Assembly (NCBI GenBank): GCA_003614735.1
Contig: KZ992484.1
Span: 1-43,646 of the forward strand
Length of the DNA stretch: 43,646 nt
DNA from: Thamnocephalis sphaerospora
Lineage: Eukaryota; Zoopagomycota; Zoopagomycetes; Zoopagales; Sigmoideomycetaceae
Direction: 5' to 3'
In this document: positions 34,966 through 43,646 of the stretch, one piece after another
How the letters are laid out: each line of letters opens with the position of its first letter
Position numbering within the stretch: the first letter of the stretch is position 1
Position numbers and translations under genes: made by a program
Notes under the pieces: model-generated
The model's input: the letters and a program-made list of their open reading frames with translations, nothing else
What the model was told of the DNA's origin: nothing
Databases searched by the model: none

Positions 34966-35662
34966 GGGCCAGCGGCCTGGAATTTATACGCGCCAGAACT
35001 GTCGACCTGGCCCGCACAACTGACAGTCGTCAAGCCCACCGATGCTCGTCCGCGACAGGGGTCTAAGCGATGGCAGCTATAATTATCTACCAGCGCAGCT
35101 CAAACACGAGCGTAACGGGCAATTTTTACCTGCTACTACAGATAGATGGTGTGTTGCCGTGGCTTCAGCCACGCCCAAGGCCACTCTGTGCACCACAGTC
35201 GTCTAAAGGGCAAAACATATGGCAACACACAAGGGCGCAAAGTACCTACTGCACACTCGTCCGTGATACCAGCCGTAGGGGGTTACAGCCTGCGGCCACA
35301 CTGGCATTGCACACGCGAGTACTTACGAAACACGCAGACAAGACGCATCACATGCTGCCTCGGCTTTGCTCTAGATACGGCCTGCTGTTGCCGAATTGCC
35401 AGCACGCCCGCCTCAGCCGAACGTTGTGTGCAACTGTTGTGGAGAAGACGACCAAATGGGGTGGCAACAGGCGCAATTAAACGCTGCGGTCCAGCGCCAG
35501 GGACTTGATACAAGAACCGCATAGCCACCGACGTCCTGCTCGCCCAAATCCGTCTCCCCGCTCGCATCTTACCACTCTTGTCGCCTATACCCTGCATCTT
35601 TTACGCCGCTTGCGGCTGTATATCCGCCTAACGAACCCATCCCCCTCCTTTACTGTGGCAAA
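34966..35662. other. Interval upstream of 7-TM copy 1
   Basis: About 700 bp. The last 130 bp before 35663 are C/T-rich, like other promoters here. The distal part has short frames only. The element remnants found upstream of copies 2-4 are not evident here. Confidence 0.5.
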
Positions 35663-36666
35663 ATGTATCTGGCTACGCGCAACGAGGTTCTCATCCAGCT
35701 GGGGCACGCCTGGAAGCAGAACGCTACCTATTTTGGCAGCATACCACTTCACCCGCTCGGCGAGCAGTCCTTTTACCAGTTTATGCTCAACAGCGAGAAT
35801 GCAGTGGACGAGCGAGCGCGCATGATCGTCGTTTTGCGACAGCACATGATCGACGTGCTCGTCGCGCTGCTATTTGCGTGGAATTTGGTAGTCTCTCTGC
35901 GTATGCTCTACCGGCGGCCACGCGTCATCGCCACAACGTGCTGTCTGGTACAGTCGGTAGCCGGTCTACTCTGTGCCATGACGGCGTTAGCTACGTTTCA
36001 TCCCGATGGCCCGTCGTGCCGCGTCATGGTGTGGACCACCACTGCCGCGGTGCGCACTGGCGATCTGTGCGTCAGCATCGTACTACTGCAGAAAGCATAT
36101 CTCGTCACCAACCGCAATCGCTGGCTCTTTGTCTTTATTCCCTTGATCGTCACCGCCGGGCCAGTTCTCCTTTACGTGTCCTGGTCCAGCCCCGCAATCG
36201 TCACGGCCGGCAGCGGCTGCATTTTTGTCTACCCAGAATACTTTCCATGGCTGCGCTTTGGATTCCACGCGCCAATGAACATCATGCTCACCGGCATTTT
36301 TCTCGACGTGGCCTTTCAGCACTGGCGGCAGTTTGGCTCCGACTGCTGGAGACAACTAGCACGAGATGGAATCCAAGTGGGCCTAATCATGCCGCTTCCT
36401 AACCTTGTCTGCACCTTTGCCATTGCCCTGGAGGTGGTCGGCATCTACTCAATCATGGTTCTTCTTGTAGACTGGTAGGTTGTTTGAGTGTACGCTGATT
36501 GTGCGGCAACGTGCGCTAAACCATGCGCTGTCGTCCTTTTTACCCCAACTTTAGGTGTGTGTCCTCATTTCTGCTGGTTGCACATGTGAACAGCATGGGG
36601 CAACAGGCCAACACCGCGGGCTGCAAGATGGGCAAAACGTCGGCTCCACAGCTACTCATACTTTAA
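35663..36666 (+). CDS. Seven-transmembrane receptor-like protein, tandem family copy 1
   Basis: Two exons: 35663-36474 and 36555-36666. They give 307 residues. The topology is that of a 7-TM protein. An N-terminal segment with PLHPLGEQSFYQF is followed by hydrophobic stretches at about 54-79, 88-109, 120-146, 154-176, 203-219 and 234-258. A seventh is assembled across the splice junction (VLLVDW joined to CVSSFLLVAHV). A Cys at the start of TM3 (PSCR) and one in the loop before TM5 (GSGCIFVYPEYFPW) are placed like the conserved disulfide of rhodopsin-like receptors. TM3 ends LLQKAYLVTNRNRW. I do not recognise a named family. Reading through the donor gives a stop at once (TGG TAG). This is the most divergent of the four copies. 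Confidence 0.85.
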
Positions 36667-37189
36667 GCACATATCGTCATAGCCGACCTGGCGTTACCGC
36701 CGTGCGCCACCTAGTTTACCCTACCGCATCTACTAATGCCTCGTGGTTCGTGGATGCACGCGCATCCTGTGTGTCTGCCCACCTCCCAACGACTGTAGCA
36801 AATGTAGCACCTTTTAATGTAAGACCTGCCGAGTTTATCCGACCTAGTCAAACGGGCCACCGGCTTGCACCGTCGCAGGACTCTGCTCAGGGCGGCGAGG
36901 CGCTGCCTCTTGCAACAAGTCACGTCGGCGGCTTGGATGCTATGCGCTTTGGGCATATGTCTTGGAACACATAATGATATGTTCTCATTCCTGCATATTA
37001 CCAATCAACATAAATGGCAAAGAGTGTTCAATGCGCGCCGCAATCAGGCATGTTGTGACTACTTGTCGGGGCTAAAATAGCTTTGACCAGCTAATAGAGC
37101 AGTGTTTACACGCTGCTTGGCAGGTGGCTAATACCACCAAGCGAACAAAGCTGCGGTTGGGATAATAACCGGACGTACCATACGGCGCC
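36667..37189. other. Spacer between 7-TM copy 1 and the first element remnant
   Basis: About 520 bp with no domain-bearing frame. It includes the copy 1 3' UTR. Nothing else was recognised. Confidence 0.5.
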
Positions 37190-37580
37190 GTGTCAAGTTA
37201 CTGGTGTGGGGCAAGGCGACAGCCATCTGCGTATCAGAATGTCGATAGTTTTGTATGGCGCCGAGCAAGAGCGGCTCAGAACCCCGACGGCCAGGCGCGA
37301 CTGGTAGATGCCTTGTGCGCAGAGATTCACCAAGTTCCAGTCGTTGCAGTATCAAGAAGGTATCCATTTAGGCGTTTAAATGTGGGCGCGTGGTTGGCGC
37401 AACTGTCTGTACGGCGTGACACGCCGCCTTATTGTTCTTTATGCGGTCTCGACAACCTAGCTAGGGGCGTGGAGAGGGTCCTCGGGCGGTACGACTATTG
37501 GCGCTGCTGCTTGCTACCGCCAGGCCTGTAGAGCACTGCCAACCATTCACTGGTCCCCGCGCCGCCATTTATCGGCTTAT
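37190..37580 (+). mobile_element. Degraded retroelement coding fragment upstream of 7-TM copy 2
   Basis: A plus-strand frame contains NPDGQARLVDALCAEIHQVP, VVAVSRRYPFRRLNVGAWLA and a C-x2-C (YCSLCG). Similar DNA recurs in the same orientation at 40240-40540 and 42616-43060, and in the opposite orientation near 39930-40060. Stops interrupt longer readings, so it is not an active gene. Its link to the LINE-like pieces nearby is inferred from shared location and repetition. Confidence 0.6.
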
Positions 37581-37639
37581 GTGTAGCAGCCGCGCTCTGG
37601 CCCGCCGTTGTCGAAGCCACCCGTCTTTTACTCTCTATC

Positions 37640-37695
37640 CTCGTCTGCCATTGTCAAGTCAGTAGGTATACCCACATTACTGCGCTTCCCTTCCT
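37640..37695 (+). promoter_or_regulatory. Conserved proximal leader of 7-TM copy 2
   Basis: The ~55 bp before the ATG share a pattern with copies 3 and 4 (about 40577-40631 and 43078-43128): ATTGTCAAG, then an AGTA/TATA-like step, then CCAC, then a CTTTCCTTCTTATG-like start. The shared block suggests a core promoter with a very short leader, although common descent alone could explain it. Confidence 0.4.
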
Positions 37696-38701
37696 ATGCA
37701 CTTTGCTACACGCGAAGAAATTACCTTGCGGCTGGGCAGCGACTGGGTGCAGAATGCTGTGCACTTTGGCAGCATACCACTGCACCCGCTCGGCGAGCAG
37801 TCCTTCTACCAGTTTGTAATGGGCGCCAAGAATCCGACAGAAACCCGCGAACGCATGGCTGTCATCTTTCAGCATTTCTCCATTGATGTCCTGGCGGCTA
37901 GCCTGTTTGCATGGAATCTAATGATCTCTGCGCGACTAGTGCGCCGACGGCCGCGCACTATTGCCACACAGTGCTGCCTAATACAGTCGGTGGTTGGTCT
38001 GGTCTGCGCTATCGCCGGAATGTCTGGCTCGCTGCCGGTCGGTCCAAGTTGCCGCGCGCTGACCTGGGTGACCACGGCTTCTGTGCGCATCGGCGATCTT
38101 TGTGTCGGTGCTGTGCTGCTCCAAAAGGCATATATCGTCACTAATCGCAATCGCCGACTTTTTTTTTTCATTCCAGTCATTGCTGCAGCGGCGCCGGCTC
38201 TTCTCTACGCGTCCTGGTCATCTCCCGCCATTATCACAGCTGGTAGTGGCTGTATCTTCATCTATCCAGAGTACTTTCCATGGCTGCGCTTTGGCCTGCA
38301 TGCACCGATGAACATTGTTTTGACTGGTATCTTTCTCAACGTGGTCTACCGGCAATGGCGACAGTTTGGAACGCGTGCCTGGGAACAGCTAGCGAAAGAA
38401 GGCATACTAGTTGGCCTGCTCATGCTACTCTCAAATCTTTTATGCACCTTTATTATCGCTTTCGAAGTATTTGGGCTTTATTCGATCATGATTCTTCTTG
38501 CCGACTGGTAAGCATTTTGTGTCGACAGATATCAAACATTAGTGACTTACACGCGCAATGCGATACATGCGTGACCGATACAGGTGCATTTCGTCATTTT
38601 TACTCGTAATGCACGTCAGCGGGATCGGGCGAAAGAGCAGCATATACCGGCAAAGCACAGCAACTGCATCGCATGGGTTTTCAAAGCTACCAACGGCATA
38701 A
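37696..38701 (+). CDS. Seven-transmembrane receptor-like protein, tandem family copy 2
   Basis: Two exons: 37696-38507 and 38584-38701. They give 309 residues. Exon 1 is exactly 812 nt, as in copies 1 and 3, and the phase-2 intron lies at the same codon. Hydrophobic segments fall at about 53-79, 88-109, 120-146, 154-175, 203-218, 234-258 and 262-285. Cys119 before TM3 and Cys186 in the GSGCIFIYPEYFPW loop form the likely disulfide pair. Charged R/K clusters (ARLVRRRPRT, TNRNRR) lie on what would be the inside. The cytosolic tail after DW-CISSFLLVMHVSG is short, basic and Ser-rich and is the least conserved part. Ligand and coupling are unknown. Confidence 0.87.
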
Positions 38702-38828
38702 TGCTGTCGACCACTGTATACCACATAGCAACTAGGCTCATGGTAATGTTGCAAATGCATAGATTACGTGAAACGTTATTTTCTTTATTCGGCGGCTGCT
38801 TTCGTGGCGGCCGAATAACGAAATGCGT

Positions 38829-39135
38829 CTACTGTACTTTTGGAAGAGAATAGCCGACCGCGTGTGCTAGCCAGTGCCATTTCCTTACAAAAGCAATGTA
38901 ATCCTTCACCTCAATGCTGGTGCATCGCTTGGCGGCGATGATATTGCATACCATGTGCTTCCACACTGTAAGCATCTGGGCTGCGGATGCGTGCACTCAT
39001 TCAAACATCATCTGGGTGTGGCTACGGTATACGCATCATAGGGCGCATGTAATGGGTAGAATGCACGTGGCATTCTCTAGCTTTGGCCGCGGGCGGTACG
39101 ACAAGGAAAGGACCGTGTCGCAGTCTTTTGGGTGA
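38829..39135 (-). mobile_element. 3' end of a LINE-like ORF2, opposite strand, after 7-TM copy 2
   Basis: Minus-strand reading gives a SLSYRPRPKLENATC-like segment, then WKHMVCNIIAAKRC, TSIEVKDYIAFVRKWHWLA and a stop after LPKVQ. The same protein end, more mutated, lies at 41730-42176 following a Cys-His reverse-transcriptase tail. Internal stops and frame shifts show it is dead. Confidence 0.65.
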
Positions 39136-39189
39136 CAGTCTCTTGGGTGATCTGGTAGTGTTTGCGCTTGCTGCTGGCCACGCAGCGCG

Positions 39190-40110
39190 GTCCGCTATCG
39201 AGTCGCAGGATTCGCTCCATTTCTGTAGACGCCCTGCACGTTGCTTGGTATTGCGCTCAGAGTTCCTTTTCGCTTGTCAGTTCTTCTTTCAGCCACCTTT
39301 GCCGCCGCTCGCTCCGATCTGTCTGTGGCTTTTGGCAGTACCAATATGTCTGGCAGTTCACTATGCCTAGTGATCTTGACCTTTGGTGAAGCTGGACTTT
39401 TGCCTACGTGAGCTGGAGCTGGAGGAGTTTTGATTGCCCCGGCAATAAAGACTTCTTCGGGGTGGTCGGAGTGGTGACACTGCTGGTCTGTGGCGGCGGC
39501 AAAGCATTGCTAGTTTGTGATGGCTGCAGCGCGTCGTTTGTTTGGGGTGGTGGTGGTGGGATAGTTGAGTGCCGCAAGCTGGAAGGCCGTGACCTGATGC
39601 TTCTTTGAGTGCCGTCGAGTTGGCCTTGCTCGCTGTAGCGCTTGCGTTATGCACCAACGCGTATGCTCTTTCGTGTCAAGCCGACACTCAGAGAGTGCAC
39701 CACCTGTTTGCGGTAGCGGCAGCTCTTTTCTGCGCCTTTCCAGACCAGCATGGCGCTCATACCGGGCACCTCTGGGACGTCCACAAAGGCCGCCAGTTTC
39801 TCGGCGATATCTGGGAACGCTGTGATTTTAAACTGCGCGAGTCTCTTGGCGCGTGTAAGCGGCGACCTGCGCCTGTAAAGCAGGCGCGGAGATTCATTTA
39901 CTTTCCAAACGTGGAAACCTCCTCTTTATGGGTATATTCATGCCATTGCGGTGACTGGAGCTTGGTGAGTTTCTGCGTACGAAAATCTACCAGTCGTGTC
40001 CAACCGTTAGAATACCGACCCGCTCTTGCTCGGTGTTACAAGCAGCTACCAGTACTCTGATACGCGCGTGATCACCGTCTTGTCCTACGCCAGTGACTTG
40101 GCACGACGCC
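39190..40110 (-). mobile_element. Degraded LINE-like ORF1 (gag-like) remnant
   Basis: Successive minus-strand pieces in different frames look coding. They include FKITAFPDIAEKLAAFVDVP, VPGMSAMLVWKGAEKSCRY with a broken zinc-knuckle position, a Pro/Thr/Ser-rich part (STIPPPPPQTNDALQPSQTS) and a basic part (DRSERAAAKVAERRTDKRK). ORF1 proteins of non-LTR elements often have this kind of order. The fragment sits just upstream, in the minus direction, of the ORF2 end at 38829-39135, which fits one element with most of ORF2 deleted. A plus-strand frame here starts only from TTG and was not accepted as a gene. Confidence 0.5.
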
Positions 40111-40239
40111 GTATTATACACCAGCCTATACCATCCTCCTATCGGTGACTTTGCCGTTCTTTTCCTTTCCTCCCGAGGATATCGCTGAATAACTCACAAT
40201 CAGAGACAGAGCAGATTAGAGTGTGCACACGGCTTACGC

Positions 40240-40540
40240 GGCCGTGTTGCCCCCAGCAGCAGCAAATTCTGGGAAACGTACACACATTCAAGCAGCGACT
40301 TCCATTTAAGTGCTTGCATGTGAGCGTGTGGTTGGCACATCTGTCTATGCAGCGTAACACGCCGTCTTATTGTTCCTTATGCGGTTTCGACAGCCTAATT
40401 AAGGCACAGAGTGGGTTCACGGACAGAGCGGCCATTGGCGCTGCTGCCTGCTATCACCAGACCTTTTGGGCACTGCCAATCACCCACTGGTTCTCGCACC
40501 GCCATTTATCGGCATATGTATAGCAGCTGCGCCCTGATCC
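40240..40540 (+). mobile_element. Degraded retroelement fragment upstream of 7-TM copy 3
   Basis: Similar to 37360-37600 and 42790-43060 in the same orientation. The protein-level trace is VWLAHLSMQRNTPSYCSLCG and THWFSHRHLSAYV. The part upstream of the CSLCG region is missing or unrelated, which suggests a truncated copy. Confidence 0.55.
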
Positions 40541-40631
40541 ACCGCCGTCAAAGCTACCGTCTTTCACTTTCTACCCACGTCTGTCATTGTCAAGCTAGTA
40601 TACATATCCACGATACTGTGCTTTCCTTCTT

Positions 40632-41629
40632 ATGCTGGGTGCCACACGCGAAGAGATCGTCTCGTGGCTGGGCAATGAATGGGTGCAAAATGCTACGTAC
40701 TTTGGCGGCGTACCGCTGCACCCGCTCGGCGAGCAGAACTTTTACCAGTTTGTAACGAACGCCAAAGATTCAGTAGAATTCCAAAAAAGCATAGCTGTCG
40801 TCTTCCAGCATTTGGTTATCAATGTCGCAGGGGCCGCCTTGTTTTCACGGAATCTAGTGATCTCTGCACGACTGGTGCGCCGACGGCCGCACGCTATTGC
40901 CACACACTGCTGTCTAATACAGTCGGTGATTGGCTTGGCCTGCGTTTTCTTTTCAACGTCCGCCTCGGTGTCGACCGGCCCAAACTGCCGCCAGACGGCC
41001 TGGATGACCACAACTTCCGAGCGCATTAGCGATCTTTGTGTCGCTACCGTGCTGCTGCAAAAGGCGTATCTCGTCACTAATCGCAACCGTTGGCTTTTCC
41101 TCCTCATTCCGGTCATTGCTGCATCGGCACCGATTATCCTCTACATATCATGGTCAGCTCCTACTATCATGGCAATCGAAAGCGGTTGTATCTTTGTCTA
41201 CCCAAAGTATTTTCCATGGCTGCGCTTTGGCCTGCATGCGCCGATGAACATTGCTTTGACTGGCATTTTTTTCAACGCGGTTTACCGGCAGTGGAAGCAG
41301 TTTGGATCGCGTGCCTGGGAACAGCTGGCCAAAGAGGGAATCCAGATTGGCCTGCTTATGCTGCTTTCAAATTTTCTGTGCGCCTTTTTTATCGCCTTTG
41401 AGGTGCTTGGAGTCTACTCAATCATGTTTAATCTTGCTGACTGGTAAGTGTTTTGTGCTAACGGATACTGTATATTTAGTGGCTTACACGCGCAATGCGG
41501 TGCGTATGTGTCCGATCTAGGTGTATCTGTTCATTCCTGCTCGTGATGCACGTTAGCGGATCAAAACGAAAGACCAGGATGTATCAGAAAACACCGCCAC
41601 CGATTCGCGCAGAGATTCAAAGCTACTGA
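40632..41629 (+). CDS. Seven-transmembrane receptor-like protein, tandem family copy 3
   Basis: Two exons: 40632-41443 and 41521-41629. They give 306 residues. The structure matches copies 1 and 2: 812-nt exon 1, a phase-2 intron inside TM7 (FNLADW joined to CICSFLLVMHVSG) and a basic tail. The TM3 Cys (PNCR) and loop Cys (ESGCIFVYPKYFPW) are kept. Relative to copy 2, the DLCV/LLQKAYLVTNRNRW stretch at the end of TM3 is conserved, while the outer loops differ (FFSTSASVSTGPN). About 360 bp of exon 1 (40728-41088) appear identical to copy 4. Confidence 0.87.
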
Positions 41630-41729
41630 CGACCTAGCACTGCCGACTACAATATGTCACATAACAACTAGGCCCATGGTGGTGTTGAAAATGTATAGAG
41701 CGGAGGTGATAATTCTTTGTCTATTCAGC

Positions 41730-42615
41730 GACTACTTTCCTGATGACCGAAAACGAGGCCGACTGCATGTGTTAGCTGACGCTATTTTTCGCAAAGACCC
41801 CGTAGCTGCTCATTTTGATGCTGGTGCTCTTAAACTGCGAGCATCTGGTCTGCGGGTGTGTGTATCTCCTCAGACACCATCTTGGTACGGCAGCGGTATA
41901 TGCACCATAGGGCGCACGCAATGGGTAGAATGCAGATGGCTTCTCTAGTCTTGGCTGTGGGCGGTACGACAGGGACAGCACCATGTCGCGGATTATCGGG
42001 CGGTCTTTGGTAACCTCAAGGACTTGCTGAATACGCGCCCAAAATTGCTGCATCTTGGTGCACTCGAAGAAGGCATGTTGCAGAGTCTCACGTTCCACGC
42101 TGCATCTCTTGCACAGCAACAGATGAGGTGCAAACTTGGCTAGCCAGACGTTATGGTAGACTACTTTGCGGTGCAACGCCTACAGGAAAGACAGCAGCTT
42201 TGGCATGAGCGCAGACTGCGCAGTCTGCGTTTCCTTCTGCTGATGCAGCCGTGCATCCTTTACGGTGTAGCCGTCCAGGTTTTGGCCGCCTAGATTGGCT
42301 GCGAGAGACAAGCGTGCTTCTGGGTCGGGCGTGACCTGTCGCGTCGCTCTGGACAAGGTATCATGTACCTGGCTATTCAGCCGCCAGTGTCCTTGGCGTA
42401 TGTTCTTTGCGACTCGCTCGTGAATCGTCAAGTCTCGATTCTTGAGATAGTACCCATTGCCGTCGGCGGCTAGCTCGTACAAGTCGCCGATAAAAGGCAC
42501 GCCTTGCTGCTGCCCCTTTTTGGTTGGGTTGACCGATTTGCCGTCCGGTCTGAACACCGCACATTCTATCGGCAGCGACAGAACCGTCTCCAGGCTGAAT
42601 TTGCTGAGGTCACCA
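41730..42615 (-). mobile_element. LINE-like ORF2 3' fragment, opposite strand, after 7-TM copy 3
   Basis: Minus-strand reading gives SLETVLSLPIECAVFRPDGK near the upper end, then GDLYELAADGNGYYLKNRDL and DPEARLSLAANLGGQNLDGY. After a stop at 42182 it continues with VVYHNVWLAKFAPHLLLCKR and a C-x2-C-x8-H-x4-C finger (CKRC...TLQHAFFEC), the usual C-terminal zinc motif of non-LTR reverse transcriptase ORFs. The end is decayed relative to 38829-39135. The reverse transcriptase core is absent, so the piece is 5'-truncated. Confidence 0.75.
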
Positions 42616-43060
42616 CGCAGCGCCGTGTCGAGTCACTGGTGTAGGATAAGGCGGCCATCATCTGCGTATCAGAGCACTGACAGCTGCTTACGATGCCGAG
42701 AAAGAGCGACTCAGTGCCCTAATGGCCAGGCGCAACTAGTAGATGCCTTGTGTGTAAAAATTTACCAAGTTTCAGTTGCCACAATACCGTAAGTATATCC
42801 ATTTAAGTGCTTGCCCGTGGTCGCACGGTTGGTGCATCCGTCTGCACAGCGTAGCACACCGTATTGCTGTCCCTTATACGGCTTCAATAGCCTAACTAGG
42901 GCATTGTGATGATTCACAGGCAGAGCGGCCATTGGCGCGGCTGCCTGCTGCCGCCAGGCATTTCGGGCGTCGCCAACCACACACTGGCTCCCGCGTCGCC
43001 ACTTATCGACTTATATGCAGCAACAGCGTTCTGGTCCGCCGTCGTCAAAGCTACCGTCCT
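42616..43060 (+). mobile_element. Degraded retroelement fragment upstream of 7-TM copy 4
   Basis: DNA similar to 37190-37600, in the same orientation. The shared string runs from the GTGTCGAGTCACTGGTGTAG region through the TATCCATTTAAGTGCTTG block to the leader of the next 7-TM gene. Stops and indels show it does not code now. The LINE-like minus fragment ends almost exactly where this begins. Confidence 0.6.
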
Positions 43061-43128
43061 CCACTCTCTATCCTCGCCTCCCATTGTCAAGCCAGTATAC
43101 ATATCCACAGCACTGTACTTTCCTTCTT

Positions 43129-43646
43129 ATGCTTTTTGCCACACGCGAAGAGATCGTCTTGTGGCTGGGCAATGACTGGGTGCAAAATGCTACGTACTTT
43201 GGCGGCATACCGCTGCATCCGCTCGGCGAGCAGAACTTTTACCAGTTTGTAACGAACGCCAAAGATTCAGTAGAATTCCAAAAAAGCATAGCTGTCGTCT
43301 TCCAGCATTTGGTTATCAATGTCGCAGGGGCCGCCTTGTTTTCACGGAATCTAGTGATCTCTGCACGACTGGTGCGCCGACGGCCGCACGCTATTGCCAC
43401 ACACTGCTGTCTAATACAGTCGGTGATTGGCTTGGCCTGCGTTTTCTTTTCAACGTCCGCCTCGGTGTCGACCGGCCCAAACTGCCGCCAGACGGCCTGG
43501 ATGACCACAACTTCCGAGCGCATTAGCGATCTTTGTGTCGCTACCGTGCTGCTGCAAAAGGCGTATCTCGTCACTAATCGCAACCGCTGGGTTCTCCTCT
43601 TCATTCCGGTCATTGCTGCATCGGCACCGATTATCCTCTACATATC
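43129..43646 (+). CDS. Seven-transmembrane receptor-like protein, tandem family copy 4 (cut by window end)
   Basis: The frame is open from ATG 43129 to the window edge, about 172 residues. It begins MLFATREEIVLWLGNDWVQN and continues with PLHPLGEQNFYQF, TM1 to TM3 and into TM4. The TM3 Cys (PNCR) and the TNRNRW end of TM3 are present. The first ~100 bp and the region after about 43588 carry differences from copy 3, while the middle appears identical. Nothing seen suggests it is a pseudogene, but the 3' half is not visible. Confidence 0.83.
   Translation, partial: MLFATREEIVLWLGNDWVQNATYFGGIPLHPLGEQNFYQFVTNAKDSVEFQKSIAVVFQHLVINVAGAALFSRNLVISARLVRRRPHAIATHCCLIQSVIGLACVFFSTSASVSTGPNCRQTAWMTTTSERISDLCVATVLLQKAYLVTNRNRWVLLFIPVIAASAPIILYI

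Noticed and set aside
39605-40060. Frame with a signal-peptide-like start (LALLAVALALCTNAYALS)
   Set aside because: It begins only at TTG with no upstream exon, and the opposite strand carries a retroelement ORF1 trace over the same stretch.

Overview
The window reads as nuclear DNA of a fungus with a GC-rich, intron-dense genome. Most genes carry several short introns (about 40-110 nt) with GTAAGT/GTATGT-type donors, and the products are typical eukaryotic housekeeping proteins: NAC-alpha, the ribosome-biogenesis WD40 protein Erb1, a ubiquitin-S27a fusion, 20S proteasome alpha4, the fungal-type protein O-mannosyltransferase Pmt2, RNA polymerase II Rpb7 and the kinetochore protein CENP-I/Mis6. 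A fungal-type single C2H2 finger with the 'HRWEH...QVQ..EAA' signature and a Pin4/Cip-like RRM protein support Fungi. A predicted secreted pseudokinase and a tandem lineage-specific 7-TM family suggest an early-diverging lineage (zoopagomycete- or chytrid-like), but this placement is inference.

Layout. 1-1267 (-): 3'-truncated RRM/R3H protein. 1268-8173: about 6.9 kb with no convincing gene, rich in microsatellites and pyrimidine tracts. 8174-9844 (+): seven-exon J-domain protein. 11060-12829 (-): intronless F-box protein. 13106-14486 (-): signal-peptide pseudokinase, four exons. 15352-19105 (+): 21-exon CENP-I/Mis6. 19801-20630 (+): NAC-alpha. 21848-23311 (+): C2H2 protein. 23566-27023 (-): Erb1, 15 exons. 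27331-28363 (-): ubiquitin-S27a, divergent from proteasome alpha4 (28844-30110, +). 30362-32937 (-): Pmt2. 33343-34208 (-): Rpb7. 34723-34965 (-): a very small membrane-anchored protein. 35663-43646 (+): four copies of a two-exon 7-TM gene, the last cut by the window edge, embedded in degraded non-LTR retrotransposon pieces.

The first 35 kb is mostly conserved housekeeping, with no evident pathway clustering except the ubiquitin/proteasome divergent pair. The last 8 kb is a fast-evolving locus. There, 7-TM copies 2-4 are each preceded by a same-strand element remnant, and copies 2 and 3 are followed by the 3' end of a LINE-like ORF2 on the opposite strand. Copies 3 and 4 share a stretch of about 360 bp with no differences that I could find. 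I derived the splice models by hand from reading-frame continuity and family conservation. For nearly all multi-exon genes the exon lengths sum to a multiple of three.
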